Positions 1 through 8,044 of a stretch of 64,000 nt of DNA are shown piece after piece; the stretch's first letter is position 1; each line of letters begins with the position of its first letter. Position numbers and translations under genes: made by a program. Source of the DNA: Streptomyces zagrosensis (lineage in GTDB: Bacteria > Actinomycetota > Actinomycetes > Streptomycetales > Streptomycetaceae); contig NZ_JACHJL010000015.1 in the NCBI RefSeq assembly GCF_014203645.1, positions 62,001 through 126,000 of the forward strand, written 5' to 3'. The notes beneath the pieces are model-generated. The model saw only the letters and a program-made list of their open reading frames with translations, searched no databases and had not been told where the DNA came from.

Positions 1-693
1 GCCGTAGCCGGAGCCGTACGACCAAATCTCGCGTGTCTCGGGGAAGTGCGAGATGTACTTCGTGGAGTTGCACGGCCACGGCACATCGGCCTGCCCCGGC
101 TCCAGCGGCGCGCCCAGGGTGTGCACGGCCTTGACGAAGAACCCGTCCTCGCCGAGTTCGTCCAGCACTCGCTGGCCCATCCGCGTCATGGTGCGCATCG
201 AGGCGGCGACGTACGCCGAGTCGGTGATCTCCACGCCGATGGCGGACAGCGGTGAGCCGACCGGGCCCATGCAGAACGGGACCACGTACATGGTGCGCCC
301 GCGCATCGCGCCCCGGAAGATGCCCTGGTCCCCGGTGAAGAGGTCGCGCATCTCGTCCGGGTGCTTCCAGTGGTTCGTCGGCCCCGCGTCCTCCTCCTTC
401 GCGGAGCAGATGAAGGTGCGGTCCTCGACACGGGCGACGTCGCTCGGGTCGGAAGCCGCGTAGTACGAGTTGGGGCGCTTGATCGGGTCGAGCCGTTTGA
501 AGGTGCCCTTGGCGACGAGCTCTTCAGCCAGTCGCTCGTACTCCGCCTCCGAACCGTCGCACCACACGATCGCGGCGGGCTCGGTGAGGTCGGCGATCTC
601 CTTGACCCAGGAGACCAATTCCTGATGGTTTGTGGGGGTGGTGTTCTGAGCCACGGGGCTGTTGGCCCCGGAGGATTCAGCGCTGCGCGCCAC
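1..693 (-). CDS. pckG: Phosphoenolpyruvate carboxykinase (GTP), 5' part
   Basis: This is the N-terminal 231 codons of a GTP-dependent PEP carboxykinase, which interconverts oxaloacetate and PEP in gluconeogenesis and anaplerosis in the cytosol. The gene runs off the left edge. Family landmarks are PNSYYAASDPSDVARVEDR, the GPTNHW segment, MYVVPFCMGPVGSPLSAIG and CNSTKYISHFPETREIW, all in the order seen in actinobacterial GTP-PEPCKs. I place the start at the GTG ending at 693 because a GGAG lies 5 nt upstream. A second in-frame GTG at 654 (VAQNTTPTNHQEL) lacks a good ribosome site but begins where conserved similarity starts. Identity is secure; the exact start is moderately sure. Confidence 0.93.
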   Translation of the reverse strand, partial: MARSAESSGANSPVAQNTTPTNHQELVSWVKEIADLTEPAAIVWCDGSEAEYERLAEELVAKGTFKRLDPIKRPNSYYAASDPSDVARVEDRTFICSAKEEDAGPTNHWKHPDEMRDLFTGDQGIFRGAMRGRTMYVVPFCMGPVGSPLSAIGVEITDSAYVAASMRTMTRMGQRVLDELGEDGFFVKAVHTLGAPLEPGQADVPWPCNSTKYISHFPETREIWSYGSGYG

Positions 694-941
694 GATCGCT
701 CCGTTCCGCCGAAACCCGACTGCTTCGGCGTAAAATTGAGGGTTTTAAGCGGACGCAGATGTGCACATCCGCATATCCGGTGATGGAGACAGCTACCCCT
801 TGGGGGCTGCGACCCGAATGCTCAGCTCATCCGGTGCCGACCGCGCTCATTTGATCATCCGACCCGTTGGAGGATCTGTCCAGAGGGCGCCCCCGTGACC
901 ATCACCACTCGACATCGCGCCGTGACTTACGGTGGCGTAGG

Positions 942-947
942 TAGCAT
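942..947 (+). promoter_or_regulatory. Candidate leaderless -10 of haemolysin III gene
   Basis: TAGCAT sits 7 nt before the ATG at 955 and there is no purine-rich ribosome site, which is the layout of a leaderless actinobacterial transcript. No convincing -35 was seen. Confidence 0.4.
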
Positions 948-954
948 TACGGGC

Positions 955-1653
955 ATGACTGCCGCCGCGCCCGACTCTGTCGATACCGCCAGCGAGCGGA
1001 AGACGACGGTCCCGCCCCCTATGAAGCCGCGACTACGCGGCTGGCTGCACGCCGGAATGTTCCCCGCGGTGCTCGTTTCCGGTGTCATGCTGAGCGCCTT
1101 GGCCGACAGCAGCCGAGGCCGGATAGCGTGTGCGATCTACACGCTGACGGCCTGTCTGCTATTCGGGGTGAGCGCGCTCTACCACCGCGGCAACTGGGGC
1201 CCACGCGCCGAGGGCGTACTGCGCCGCCTCGACCATGCCAACATCTTCCTGATCATCGCCGGCACATACACCCCGCTGACCCTGCTGCTCATCGACGGCA
1301 GCCGACAGCAGTACCTGCTGTGGGGCATCTGGGCGGCGGCACTCGCCGGCATAGCGTTCCGGGTCTTTTGGGTCGGCGCCCCGCGCTGGCTCTACACCCC
1401 CTGCTACATCGCCATGGGCTGGGCCGCGGTCTTCTTCCTGCCCGACTTCCTGCGCGCCGGCGGCATCTCCGTCCTGGTCTGCGTCATCGTCGGCGGCCTC
1501 CTCTACAGCGCGGGCGGCGTGATTTACGGAATCAAGCGCCCCAACCCTTCTCCGCGCTGGTTCGGCTTCCACGAGGTCTTCCACTCCCTCACCCTCGCGG
1601 CCTTCATCGTGCACTACGTCGGCATCTCACTCGTCGCCTACCGGCACGGATAG
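955..1653 (+). CDS. Haemolysin III / PAQR (TrhA-like) membrane protein
   Basis: A 232-residue integral membrane protein of the HlyIII/PAQR family. There are seven hydrophobic segments, with the family's metal-binding region seen as SALYHRGNW in the first loop, DHANIFLIIAGTYTP in the middle, and HEVFHSLTLAAFIVHY near the C-terminus. The bacterial members are annotated as haemolysin-like, but the physiological role is unclear and is probably membrane-energetics related. An upstream in-frame ATG-like start at 895 would add 20 atypical residues. I prefer the ATG at 955 because TAGCAT lies 7 nt before it, as expected for a leaderless Streptomyces transcript. A strong terminator follows at 1736. 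Confidence 0.88.
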   Translation: MTAAAPDSVDTASERKTTVPPPMKPRLRGWLHAGMFPAVLVSGVMLSALADSSRGRIACAIYTLTACLLFGVSALYHRGNWGPRAEGVLRRLDHANIFLIIAGTYTPLTLLLIDGSRQQYLLWGIWAAALAGIAFRVFWVGAPRWLYTPCYIAMGWAAVFFLPDFLRAGGISVLVCVIVGGLLYSAGGVIYGIKRPNPSPRWFGFHEVFHSLTLAAFIVHYVGISLVAYRHG

Positions 1654-1735
1654 CCGGCCCCCGCCCCTACCCCTCCGCCTGATCCCCGCCTTGCCCACCC
1701 TGCGCCAGGTCAACTACCAGCCCAGCTACCAGTCC

Positions 1736-1765
1736 AACGGCCGCGACCTTCTGGTCGCGGCCGTT
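1736..1765 (+). terminator. Rho-independent-type hairpin after haemolysin III gene
   Basis: A perfect 13-bp inverted repeat (AACGGCCGCGACC, loop TTCT, GGTCGCGGCCGTT) lies 83 nt after the stop codon. The T-run is weak, as is usual in Streptomyces. Confidence 0.75.
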
Positions 1766-2012
1766 TCGGCTTGTGCGGGGCGGTGCGATGCGGGGCGGTG
1801 CGGGGCGATGCAGTGCGGTGCGATGCGGGGCGGGGTGCTTGTGCGGAGGTGCGGTTTCGCGCGCGTTCCGTGCAAGTTGCGGAGGTCCGTGCGGCGGCGG
1901 AGCACCAGGTACGCACGACGACGCCCTCGTACGACCCCCGGCACAACCGCGTACGACCTGCGCACGTGACGCGCGTACGCGCCACTCCTCCGAAAGCCTC
2001 ACCCAGTACAGA
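1766..2012. other. Intergenic, short degenerate G/C repeats
   Basis: No gene is supported here. Positions about 1776-1845 consist of degenerate repetitions of GCGGTGCGATGCGGG-type units, giving spurious open frames on both strands. The right end leads into the MFS promoter. Confidence 0.5.
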
Positions 2013-2066
2013 TTGACAGCTACAACCCTTTGAGAGTTACTTTCATTTGACGCTAACTCTCGGAGG
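2013..2066 (+). promoter_or_regulatory. Promoter, operator and RBS of the MFS-tetR operon
   Basis: TTGACA at 2013-2018 is followed after 17 nt by a weak -10, GTTACT (2036-2041). A perfect inverted repeat, GAGAGTTA (2032-2039) and TAACTCTC (2054-2061) with a 14-nt gap, overlaps the -10 and start region. This is where a TetR repressor would block transcription, and the second gene of the operon encodes a TetR protein. GGAGG (2062-2066) sets the GTG start at 2073. That the TetR binds here is inferred from position only. Confidence 0.65.
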
Positions 2067-2072
2067 CTCGCT

Positions 2073-4040
2073 GTGACGGACCGACCCGATCCCCGCCGCT
2101 GGTGGGCCCTGGGCGCGCTGATCGCTTGCATGCTCGTCTTGGGCTTCGACATGACGATCCTCAACGTGGCGTTGCCGACCATGGCATCCGAACTCGGCGC
2201 CGACACGGGGGAACAGCAGTGGATCGCCGACGCCTACATCGTCGTGTTTGCGGCCACGATGCTCCCGGCGGGGCTGCTCGGCGACCGGTTCGGGCGTCGC
2301 AAGATGCTCATCACGGGGCTGGTCATCTTCCTGCTCGGTTCGCTCGTGGGCACCGTGGTGGACACCCCGAACTGGGTGATCTCCGCCCGGGTGGTGATGG
2401 GCGTTGGCGCCGCGCTGATCATGCCGTTGGCGATCTCGGTGGTGCCCTCGCTGTTCGGCCCCGACGAGCGCGCCAAGGCGGTCGGTGCCATATCCGCCGC
2501 GTCGGCGATCGGAATGCCGCTCGGCCCGATCATCGGTGGGTGGCTGCTGGACCACTTCTGGTGGGGCTCGGTCTTCCTCGTCAATGTGCCGCTGGCCGCG
2601 ATCGGCATCATCTGCTGCGTCCTGTTCCTGCCCGAGACCCGCGACCCCGCCGCGCCGACCGTGGACATGGGGAGCACCCTGCTCACCGTCGTCGGCCTCG
2701 GGTCGCTGGTCTTCGGCATCATCGAGGGACCCGAGCGCGGCTGGAGCGACCCACTGGTCTTGCTCGCCCTCTTCGGGGCGGTAACCATGATCACAGGGCT
2801 GGTACTACGGGAACGGCGGCAGTCACGCCCCATGCTCGACCTTGAACTGCTGCGCCACCGCAACTTCCTGTGGAACGCCGTCGCCGCCACGCTGGTAACC
2901 CTCGTCCTGTCCGGGCTGCTGTTCATCCTGCCCCAGTACCTACAGGCCGTTCTCGGCCATGACGCGCTCGGTACCGGCGTACGCATGCTGCCGATGATGG
3001 CCGGCCTCATCTTCGCCGCCCGAGGCAGCGGTCCGCTCGTCGCACGGTTCGGCCCCCGCCCGGTCATCGCCGCCGGGCTAGCCACACTGGCCTGTGCCGC
3101 CTTCGTCGGCGCCACTACGGACACCCACGACGGCTACGGACACACCGCGCTCTGGTTAAGCATTGTCGGCTTCGGATTCGGCTTTGCGATCGTGCCCGCG
3201 ATGGATGCCGCCCTCGGCACCCTCCCGCGCGACCGTGCGGGCAGCGGCTCCGGCCTACTGATGACGCTGCGCCAATTCGGCGGCGCAATCGGCGTAGCCC
3301 TGCTCGGTAGCCTGCTCGCCGACGCATACCGAGACCGGTTGCGTACGGACGGCCTGCCGCACGCAGCCGCCGACAAGGCTGGTGACTCGGTCGTCGCCGC
3401 CCATCAAGTCGCCGATGCGATGAAAGACCCGCAACTCGCGGAGTCAGCGAACTCGGCGTACGTCCACGGCATGAACCTCGTCCTCACGGTCTGCGGCGCC
3501 ACGGCCCTGGCCGCCGCCGTCCTGATCGCCTTCTTCCTGCCCGACCACCGCGTCCCTCGCCCGGCACCCGAAGGAGCCCCGCACCCGAAGGACGCGGAAT
3601 CGGATGATCCCGAGACCAGCGGCATCAACCACCCGAAGACGAGCACCCCCCGGCCACCAGCCACACCCATATCGAGGCCCAACGCGTCGGAAGCGACAGC
3701 AGAAGCGACCGTAACGGCAAGCACCCTCGCGACGGCAAGCACGACCGGCCCGGCGGGTTCAGCGGGCACGACCGGCTCCCCGGCGGGCACGAACCGCGCA
3801 GCTGGCTCAGCCGGCATGACCGGCACGGGAAGCACAGCCGACACGGCGGGCACGGCAGGCTCAGCCAACACGGCGGGCACGACAGGCGCGGCAGGCACGG
3901 GAGGCTCAGCCGGCGCGAACAGCACGGCCGACGAAGCAACCGTTGACCACCGCGACGACGGAACATCGCCGGTCGCGGCCGACGCCTCTTCGGCCACGAC
4001 CTCAGCCTCGGCCGGTGCCCCGGACGATGGCCGACAATAG
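2073..4040 (+). CDS. MFS drug exporter, DHA2 (EmrB/QacA) family
   Basis: A 655-residue proton-antiport exporter. About 14 membrane helices fill residues 10-485, with the MFS motifs DRFGRRK (loop 2-3) and GPIIGGWLLDHFWWGSVF (motif C region, helix 5). Residues about 500-655 form an unusual soluble tail of Thr/Ala/Gly-rich repeats (TAGTAGSANTAGTTGAAG-like), not needed for transport in known relatives. The start is a GTG with GGAGG 6 nt upstream. One rare leucine TTA codon occurs at 3156-3158 (codon 362), so full translation may depend on bldA tRNA. It is co-transcribed with the TetR gene 5 nt downstream, which very likely represses it. The substrate cannot be read from sequence. Confidence 0.93.
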   Translation: MTDRPDPRRWWALGALIACMLVLGFDMTILNVALPTMASELGADTGEQQWIADAYIVVFAATMLPAGLLGDRFGRRKMLITGLVIFLLGSLVGTVVDTPNWVISARVVMGVGAALIMPLAISVVPSLFGPDERAKAVGAISAASAIGMPLGPIIGGWLLDHFWWGSVFLVNVPLAAIGIICCVLFLPETRDPAAPTVDMGSTLLTVVGLGSLVFGIIEGPERGWSDPLVLLALFGAVTMITGLVLRERRQSRPMLDLELLRHRNFLWNAVAATLVTLVLSGLLFILPQYLQAVLGHDALGTGVRMLPMMAGLIFAARGSGPLVARFGPRPVIAAGLATLACAAFVGATTDTHDGYGHTALWLSIVGFGFGFAIVPAMDAALGTLPRDRAGSGSGLLMTLRQFGGAIGVALLGSLLADAYRDRLRTDGLPHAAADKAGDSVVAAHQVADAMKDPQLAESANSAYVHGMNLVLTVCGATALAAAVLIAFFLPDHRVPRPAPEGAPHPKDAESDDPETSGINHPKTSTPRPPATPISRPNASEATAEATVTASTLATASTTGPAGSAGTTGSPAGTNRAAGSAGMTGTGSTADTAGTAGSANTAGTTGAAGTGGSAGANSTADEATVDHRDDGTSPVAADASSATTSASAGAPDDGRQ

Positions 4041-4045
4041 ACGTC

Positions 4046-4738
4046 ATGGCCTCAGCACGTACCACTTCCGCAACCGAGCACGGGGCAGTGCCCTTGCTCA
4101 GCGCCGAGCGCGAGCGCAAACTCGGGCTCCGCGAGCGGAAGAAGATCCAGACCCGACAGGCAATTCGGCACGCCGCGTACCGGCTCTTCGCCGAGCAGGG
4201 GTACGACGCGACCCCCATCGACCAGATCGCCGAGATGGCCGAGGTCTCCCCAAGCACCGTCTTCCGCTATTTCCCCGCCAAGGAAGACATCGTCCTCACC
4301 GACGAGTACGACCCGGTCATCGAGGAGGTGCTACGCGATCGCCCAGCGGACGAACACCCGGTGGAGTCCATCCGGCAGGCCCTGGTCGCCTCGCTGCACG
4401 ACCTCGCACGTTCGGAGGGGGACGACATCGCGCTCCGTACGAAGCTGCTCCGAGACGTGCCCGCGATCCGTGGCCGCATGGCCGAGGCACAGGAAGAGTC
4501 GAGCCGAATCGTCCGCTCCGTCCTGGCCGAACGCACCGGCAAGCCCGACGACGACCTGGAACTTCGAGTTATCGCCTCCTCCATCCTCAATGCCCTCCAC
4601 GAAACGATCATGTACTGGGTAGACACGGGGCAGAACGACGACCTGGAACAACTCATGCACACCACCCTGGACATCCTGATCCGCGGTCTGACCCTCAGCG
4701 CACTCAGTGACACCGCGCTGAAGCCTCACCAGCAGTAG
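4046..4738 (+). CDS. TetR-family transcriptional regulator
   Basis: A 230-residue regulator. The N-terminal helix-turn-helix is at about residues 32-78 (RQAIRHAAYRLFAEQGYDAT, then VSPSTVFRYFPAKEDI), with a helical ligand-binding half after it. The gene starts 5 nt after the MFS exporter stop and shares its transcript, so autoregulation through the inverted repeat at 2032-2061 is the simplest model. The inducer is unknown. Confidence 0.92.
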   Translation: MASARTTSATEHGAVPLLSAERERKLGLRERKKIQTRQAIRHAAYRLFAEQGYDATPIDQIAEMAEVSPSTVFRYFPAKEDIVLTDEYDPVIEEVLRDRPADEHPVESIRQALVASLHDLARSEGDDIALRTKLLRDVPAIRGRMAEAQEESSRIVRSVLAERTGKPDDDLELRVIASSILNALHETIMYWVDTGQNDDLEQLMHTTLDILIRGLTLSALSDTALKPHQQ

Positions 4739-4979
4739 CCGGCCGATACGCGGCGCGGTCGCCCGAACCGGCACGCCCCGACCGGCCCGCCCGACCACGC
4801 CGCCGATCACACACCGTCCACGCCCCGACCGCTCGCGCCCCCAGTACCGCGACCGACAGCGAGCACAGGCCCGTCCGCCCTCGCTTCAATTCGCCCCGCC
4901 CGACAGCGAGAACGCGCCCGTGCCACCCACCTACGCCTGTACGTCTCTCACCACCGCCCCCTCATCGACCGCCGCCCCC

Positions 4980-5459
4980 TCACCCTCCGACTCGACGCCC
5001 AGCACCGCGCACCGCCGCAGTGCGCATCACCGTCCTTGCCGCGCGATCGGGCCCTCGCCCCAGCGAAGCCCGCAGACCACGCAGTGGCTCCCCCACCCGC
5101 TCCGCGAGTCGGTCCCGCAGCTCCGACAGTCGCACGATGCGCTCATCGAGCTCCGCGAGCCGTCGCCGTATGACCGTCTCGGCCGCCGCACACAACGCCG
5201 GACCGCCGACTCCCGGGTGCTCCGGCAGCGTCTCGCCCACCGACGCGGTATCCAGCAGATGTGCAAAGCTCCGCACGTCACCGATGGTTAGCCCCGCATC
5301 GAGCAGCTCGCGCACCGCTCGCAGCCGCCGCACCTCACGCGGCCCGTACTCCCGGTAGCCTGACGGCGTCCGGGCTGCCGAGATCAGCCCCTGTTGTTCG
5401 TAGTAACGCAGCGCCCGTGGCGTCAGCCCCGCTGCCGCCGCCGCGTCGCCGATGCGCAT
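4980..5459 (-). CDS. MerR-family transcriptional regulator
   Basis: A 159-residue MerR-type regulator. The winged helix is N-terminal (MRIGDAAAAAGLTPRALRYY, then SGYREYGPREVRRLR), followed by a long dimerisation helix and a short C-terminal region with only one cysteine (PALCAAAE). That argues against a metal sensor and for a small-molecule or redox-type subgroup. The ATG at 5459 is chosen because GGAGG lies 5 nt upstream; the longer open frame to 5483 adds nothing conserved. The probable target is the oxidoreductase gene to its right, whose promoter has the MerR-type dyad and 20-bp spacer at 7714-7746. Confidence 0.9.
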   Translation of the reverse strand: MRIGDAAAAAGLTPRALRYYEQQGLISAARTPSGYREYGPREVRRLRAVRELLDAGLTIGDVRSFAHLLDTASVGETLPEHPGVGGPALCAAAETVIRRRLAELDERIVRLSELRDRLAERVGEPLRGLRASLGRGPDRAARTVMRTAAVRGAGRRVGG

Positions 5460-6598
5460 GATGTCCTCCCCCATTCCCCCCACTGCTCAACACATCTCAC
5501 CTCGCGCCTCATCCCGTGTCACTCCCCCGATCCTCCACGTCGCACCTCCACCCCTCAACAGTCGGCCTGTCGTCCTCGATCACATCGCTTACGCTCACCG
5601 ACCAGCCGCCCGACCGACCCGGTTCACGACCGACCTCGGGGCGCAGCCGGTCCAGGGCGTAACCGACCAACATCGGGTGCCAACCAGAAGTGGGCCGCGT
5701 CCCGGTGCAGTTGGCCCCGCCCCGGGCGCAACCGACCTTGGGGGACGGCCGGCCCGGGGCGCGGTTGGCCCAGGGCGCGGGTAGTCCAAGGCGCAGCCGG
5801 TACAGGGCGCAGCCAGTACAGGACACAGCCGCCCCAGGGCGCAGGTGGCTCGGGGAGGTGGTTGGCCCAGGGAGGCGGCCGGCGCCGCGTTACGGCTGGC
5901 CCGGACTGCGGCCGATCCCGGGGTGCAGCGGGATCGCAGCAGCTCCCTGTGTCTCGGCGCAGACCGGATTACGGTCGGACCCGAGTTACGGCCGATTCAG
6001 GGTTACGGCCGGCCCGAGGCACAGCCGGCCCCCCGAATAACGGTCGGCCCGGGATACAGCCGATTCCAGGGCGTGGCCGGGAACGTGTCGCGCCTGGCCT
6101 CCAGGTACAGCCCGGGTTACGACTAGTCCAAGGCGGTGGGCAGGTCCCTCGTCACAGCCGGCCCCCAACCGTGCGGCCCTCCCCTGCAACCCCAACGCCC
6201 GCTCCCGGGTTCGCCAGTTGCGTAACCCGAATTCTCGTACTGCCAGTTCCACCTCCGTCCCGTGGGGCCTCCTTCCTCCGTTCATGAGGCCCGCCCCCGT
6301 TAGGCCCATGCCGCAGAGACCCGTCCATGGGGGCCGTTAAGGGGGGCCGCTATTGAGGCCGGCCTGTCGGGGCGCAGCCCGTGGGAGCCTGTCCCCTGGG
6401 CTTCCAACTCATGGGCCCTCTTTCGCGATGGGCCCCCGCGCCGTGGTGGGCCCCGCGCTGTGGTGGGTCCCGCTCCGTGGTGAGTCCTGCCCCCGTGGCG
6501 CACGGCTCCATTGCCAGCCTGGTCCCATGGCCCCCTGTCTCAGGTGAGACGCCACCCCCACCCGGACGTAACGCCGGGCCCCCATCCTGCTCTGACAG
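5460..6598. repeat. 1.1 kb gene-free stretch of degenerate repeats
   Basis: Between merR and the oxidoreductase the DNA, mainly 5630-6130, consists of diverged copies of a unit of about 16 bp typified by GGGCGCAGCCGGTACA, with variants such as GGTTACGGCCGGCCCGA. Long open frames exist on both strands, but they have no ribosome sites, are rich in Arg/Gly/Pro and overlap merR. I regard the stretch as non-coding. Nothing else was recognised. Confidence 0.55.
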
Positions 6599-7645
6599 TC
6601 ACAACTCCACGATGACGGCCCCGATGTGTTGGCCCTCGATCAGTTCCACCAGAGCGCCCGGCGCCCGCTCCAGACCGGTGAATCGCACATGCGGGAAGGT
6701 GAGCTTGCCCTCGGCCATTGCCCTGCCTATCTGGCGCGTCCACTCCGGCACCTTGGCTATGTGGTCAAGGAGTGTGATGCCGCGCAACTCAATGCTGCGG
6801 GCCAGCAGTTGCAAGGTGTCGATCTCCACAAAGGCCTTCGTGCCGTCCCCATCGAGCTGACCGGACAGCGCCCCAACAATGGCGAATCTGGCCTTGCGGT
6901 TGGCCACCGCCAGGGCGGCCTGCAACTGTTCGCCGCCCACGTTGTCGAAGACGACGTCGAGCCCGTCCGGGGCCAATTCCCGCAACTGGTCTTCAATGGG
7001 GCCCGCACCCCTGATCACGGCAGCGTCGTAACCAAGTTCCCCGATGAGGTAGTCGGCCTTGCGCTGGGAACTGGTGCTGCCGATCACCCGTCCCGCCCCG
7101 TGCAGCCGAGCGATCTGCCCAGCCATGGAGCCGACGCCTCCCGCCGCGCCGCTGACGAACACGGTGTCGCCCTGCCGCACCTCGCCCGCACACGTCACCC
7201 CCGCCCAGGCAGTAAGGGCCTGTGAGAGGTGAGCCACAGGGTCCGGCAACGCTTGCAGGTCGAGTAGCTTGGCCGAGTCGGCGTCCACGACCGCGTACTC
7301 CCGCCAGGAGGCGTAGTGCTCCACCAGGTCACCAACGCCTATGCCGCCTCCGGAAACGTCCGGAGCGGCGATGACCTCGCCAATCACGGGACCCCACAGC
7401 GGCTGCTTCAGCTCGTAAGCGGGCATGGGGAGGTCCGCACCGCTCATCAGTGTGCGCATGACGGCGACGATGGCCATATAGCGATTGCGCACGAGGAGTT
7501 GGCCTGGGCCTGGCGCCGGTACTGGCACTTCAAGGACCGTGAAGTGATCCTCACTCAGCGCCGACGTGGGGCGTGTGGTGAGGTGCACCTCGCGGTGCGA
7601 GCTGGGAGGGGCGGCGGAGATACCCGCGGCGGCGTCGGCAGACAT
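6599..7645 (-). CDS. NADP-dependent medium-chain oxidoreductase (quinone reductase/alkenal reductase-like)
   Basis: A 348-residue zinc-independent MDR-superfamily reductase. The N-terminal half is the GroES-like domain (WGPVIGEVIAAPDVSGG). The Rossmann half carries VFVSGAAGGVGSMAGQIARL (nucleotide loop) and FDNVGGEQL, typical of leukotriene/curcumin/alkenal reductases that reduce C=C bonds with NADPH. The ATG at 7645 has AAGGAG 4 nt upstream; the longer open frame to 7714 runs through the promoter and is rejected. Expression is probably controlled by the MerR regulator 1.1 kb downstream on the same strand. Substrate unknown; detoxification of reactive carbonyls or quinones is an inference from family. 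Confidence 0.92.
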   Translation of the reverse strand: MSADAAAGISAAPPSSHREVHLTTRPTSALSEDHFTVLEVPVPAPGPGQLLVRNRYMAIVAVMRTLMSGADLPMPAYELKQPLWGPVIGEVIAAPDVSGGGIGVGDLVEHYASWREYAVVDADSAKLLDLQALPDPVAHLSQALTAWAGVTCAGEVRQGDTVFVSGAAGGVGSMAGQIARLHGAGRVIGSTSSQRKADYLIGELGYDAAVIRGAGPIEDQLRELAPDGLDVVFDNVGGEQLQAALAVANRKARFAIVGALSGQLDGDGTKAFVEIDTLQLLARSIELRGITLLDHIAKVPEWTRQIGRAMAEGKLTFPHVRFTGLERAPGALVELIEGQHIGAVIVEL

Positions 7646-7713
7646 GGTGCTCCTTGGCACATCGGGCCACGCGCCGAGCAACTCCGCACGTGGCCTGTGA
7701 ACAACACTCTGCA

Positions 7714-7746
7714 ACGTTAGAGCTTGACGCCCACGTCAGGGTCAAG
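7714..7746 (-). promoter_or_regulatory. MerR-type promoter/operator of the oxidoreductase gene
   Basis: Read on the minus strand, TTGACC (7740-7745) and TAACGT (7714-7719) are separated by 20 bp instead of 17. A dyad CTTGAC/GTCAAG (7741-7746 and 7723-7728) is centred inside the spacer. Over-long spacers filled by a dyad are the hallmark of promoters activated by MerR proteins through DNA untwisting. Binding by the local MerR protein is inferred. Confidence 0.72.
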
Positions 7747-7849
7747 CCCTGTCCTCATTTGATGACTTGGCCGTCTCGTCTCTCCTCTCCCCCTTGTCCC
7801 CTATCCCCCTTATCCCCTTAACCCTTGGTGATCTGTTGCGCTCGCTGTG

Positions 7850-7957
7850 GGTGGTCAGACGGTGGGTAGCCAGGCGGTAGGTGGTCAGACGGTGACAGGT
7901 GGTCAGACGGTAAGTGGTCAGACGGTAGGTGGTCAGACGGTAGGTGGTCAGACAGTG
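7850..7957 (+). repeat. 15-bp tandem repeat, 7 copies
   Basis: Seven copies of GGTGGTCAGACGGTA (few mismatches, one 3-bp insertion at 7895-7897) lie between the oxidoreductase promoter and the IS element. Because 15 is divisible by three, the + strand reads GGQTV repeatedly in a 65-codon open frame (7847-8044), but without a ribosome site or family similarity. The rest of 7747-8044 holds nothing recognisable. Confidence 0.8.
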
Positions 7958-8044
7958 GGCCGGCCGCGCACGTCAGGCCTGTTGCGCTGGCCGCGGGCGC
8001 TCAGACCTGCGCCGGCTGCTCATATCAAGCAGCCGACCCACTAG

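Noticed and set aside
5394..6287. 297-codon open frame on the + strand rich in Gly/Arg/Pro
   Set aside because: It overlaps merR, has no ribosome site, and its open state comes from the diverged repeats; composition is not protein-like.
7847..8044. Small protein of GGQTV repeats
   Set aside because: The frame exists only because the repeat unit is 15 bp; no start signal, and it runs to the IS boundary.
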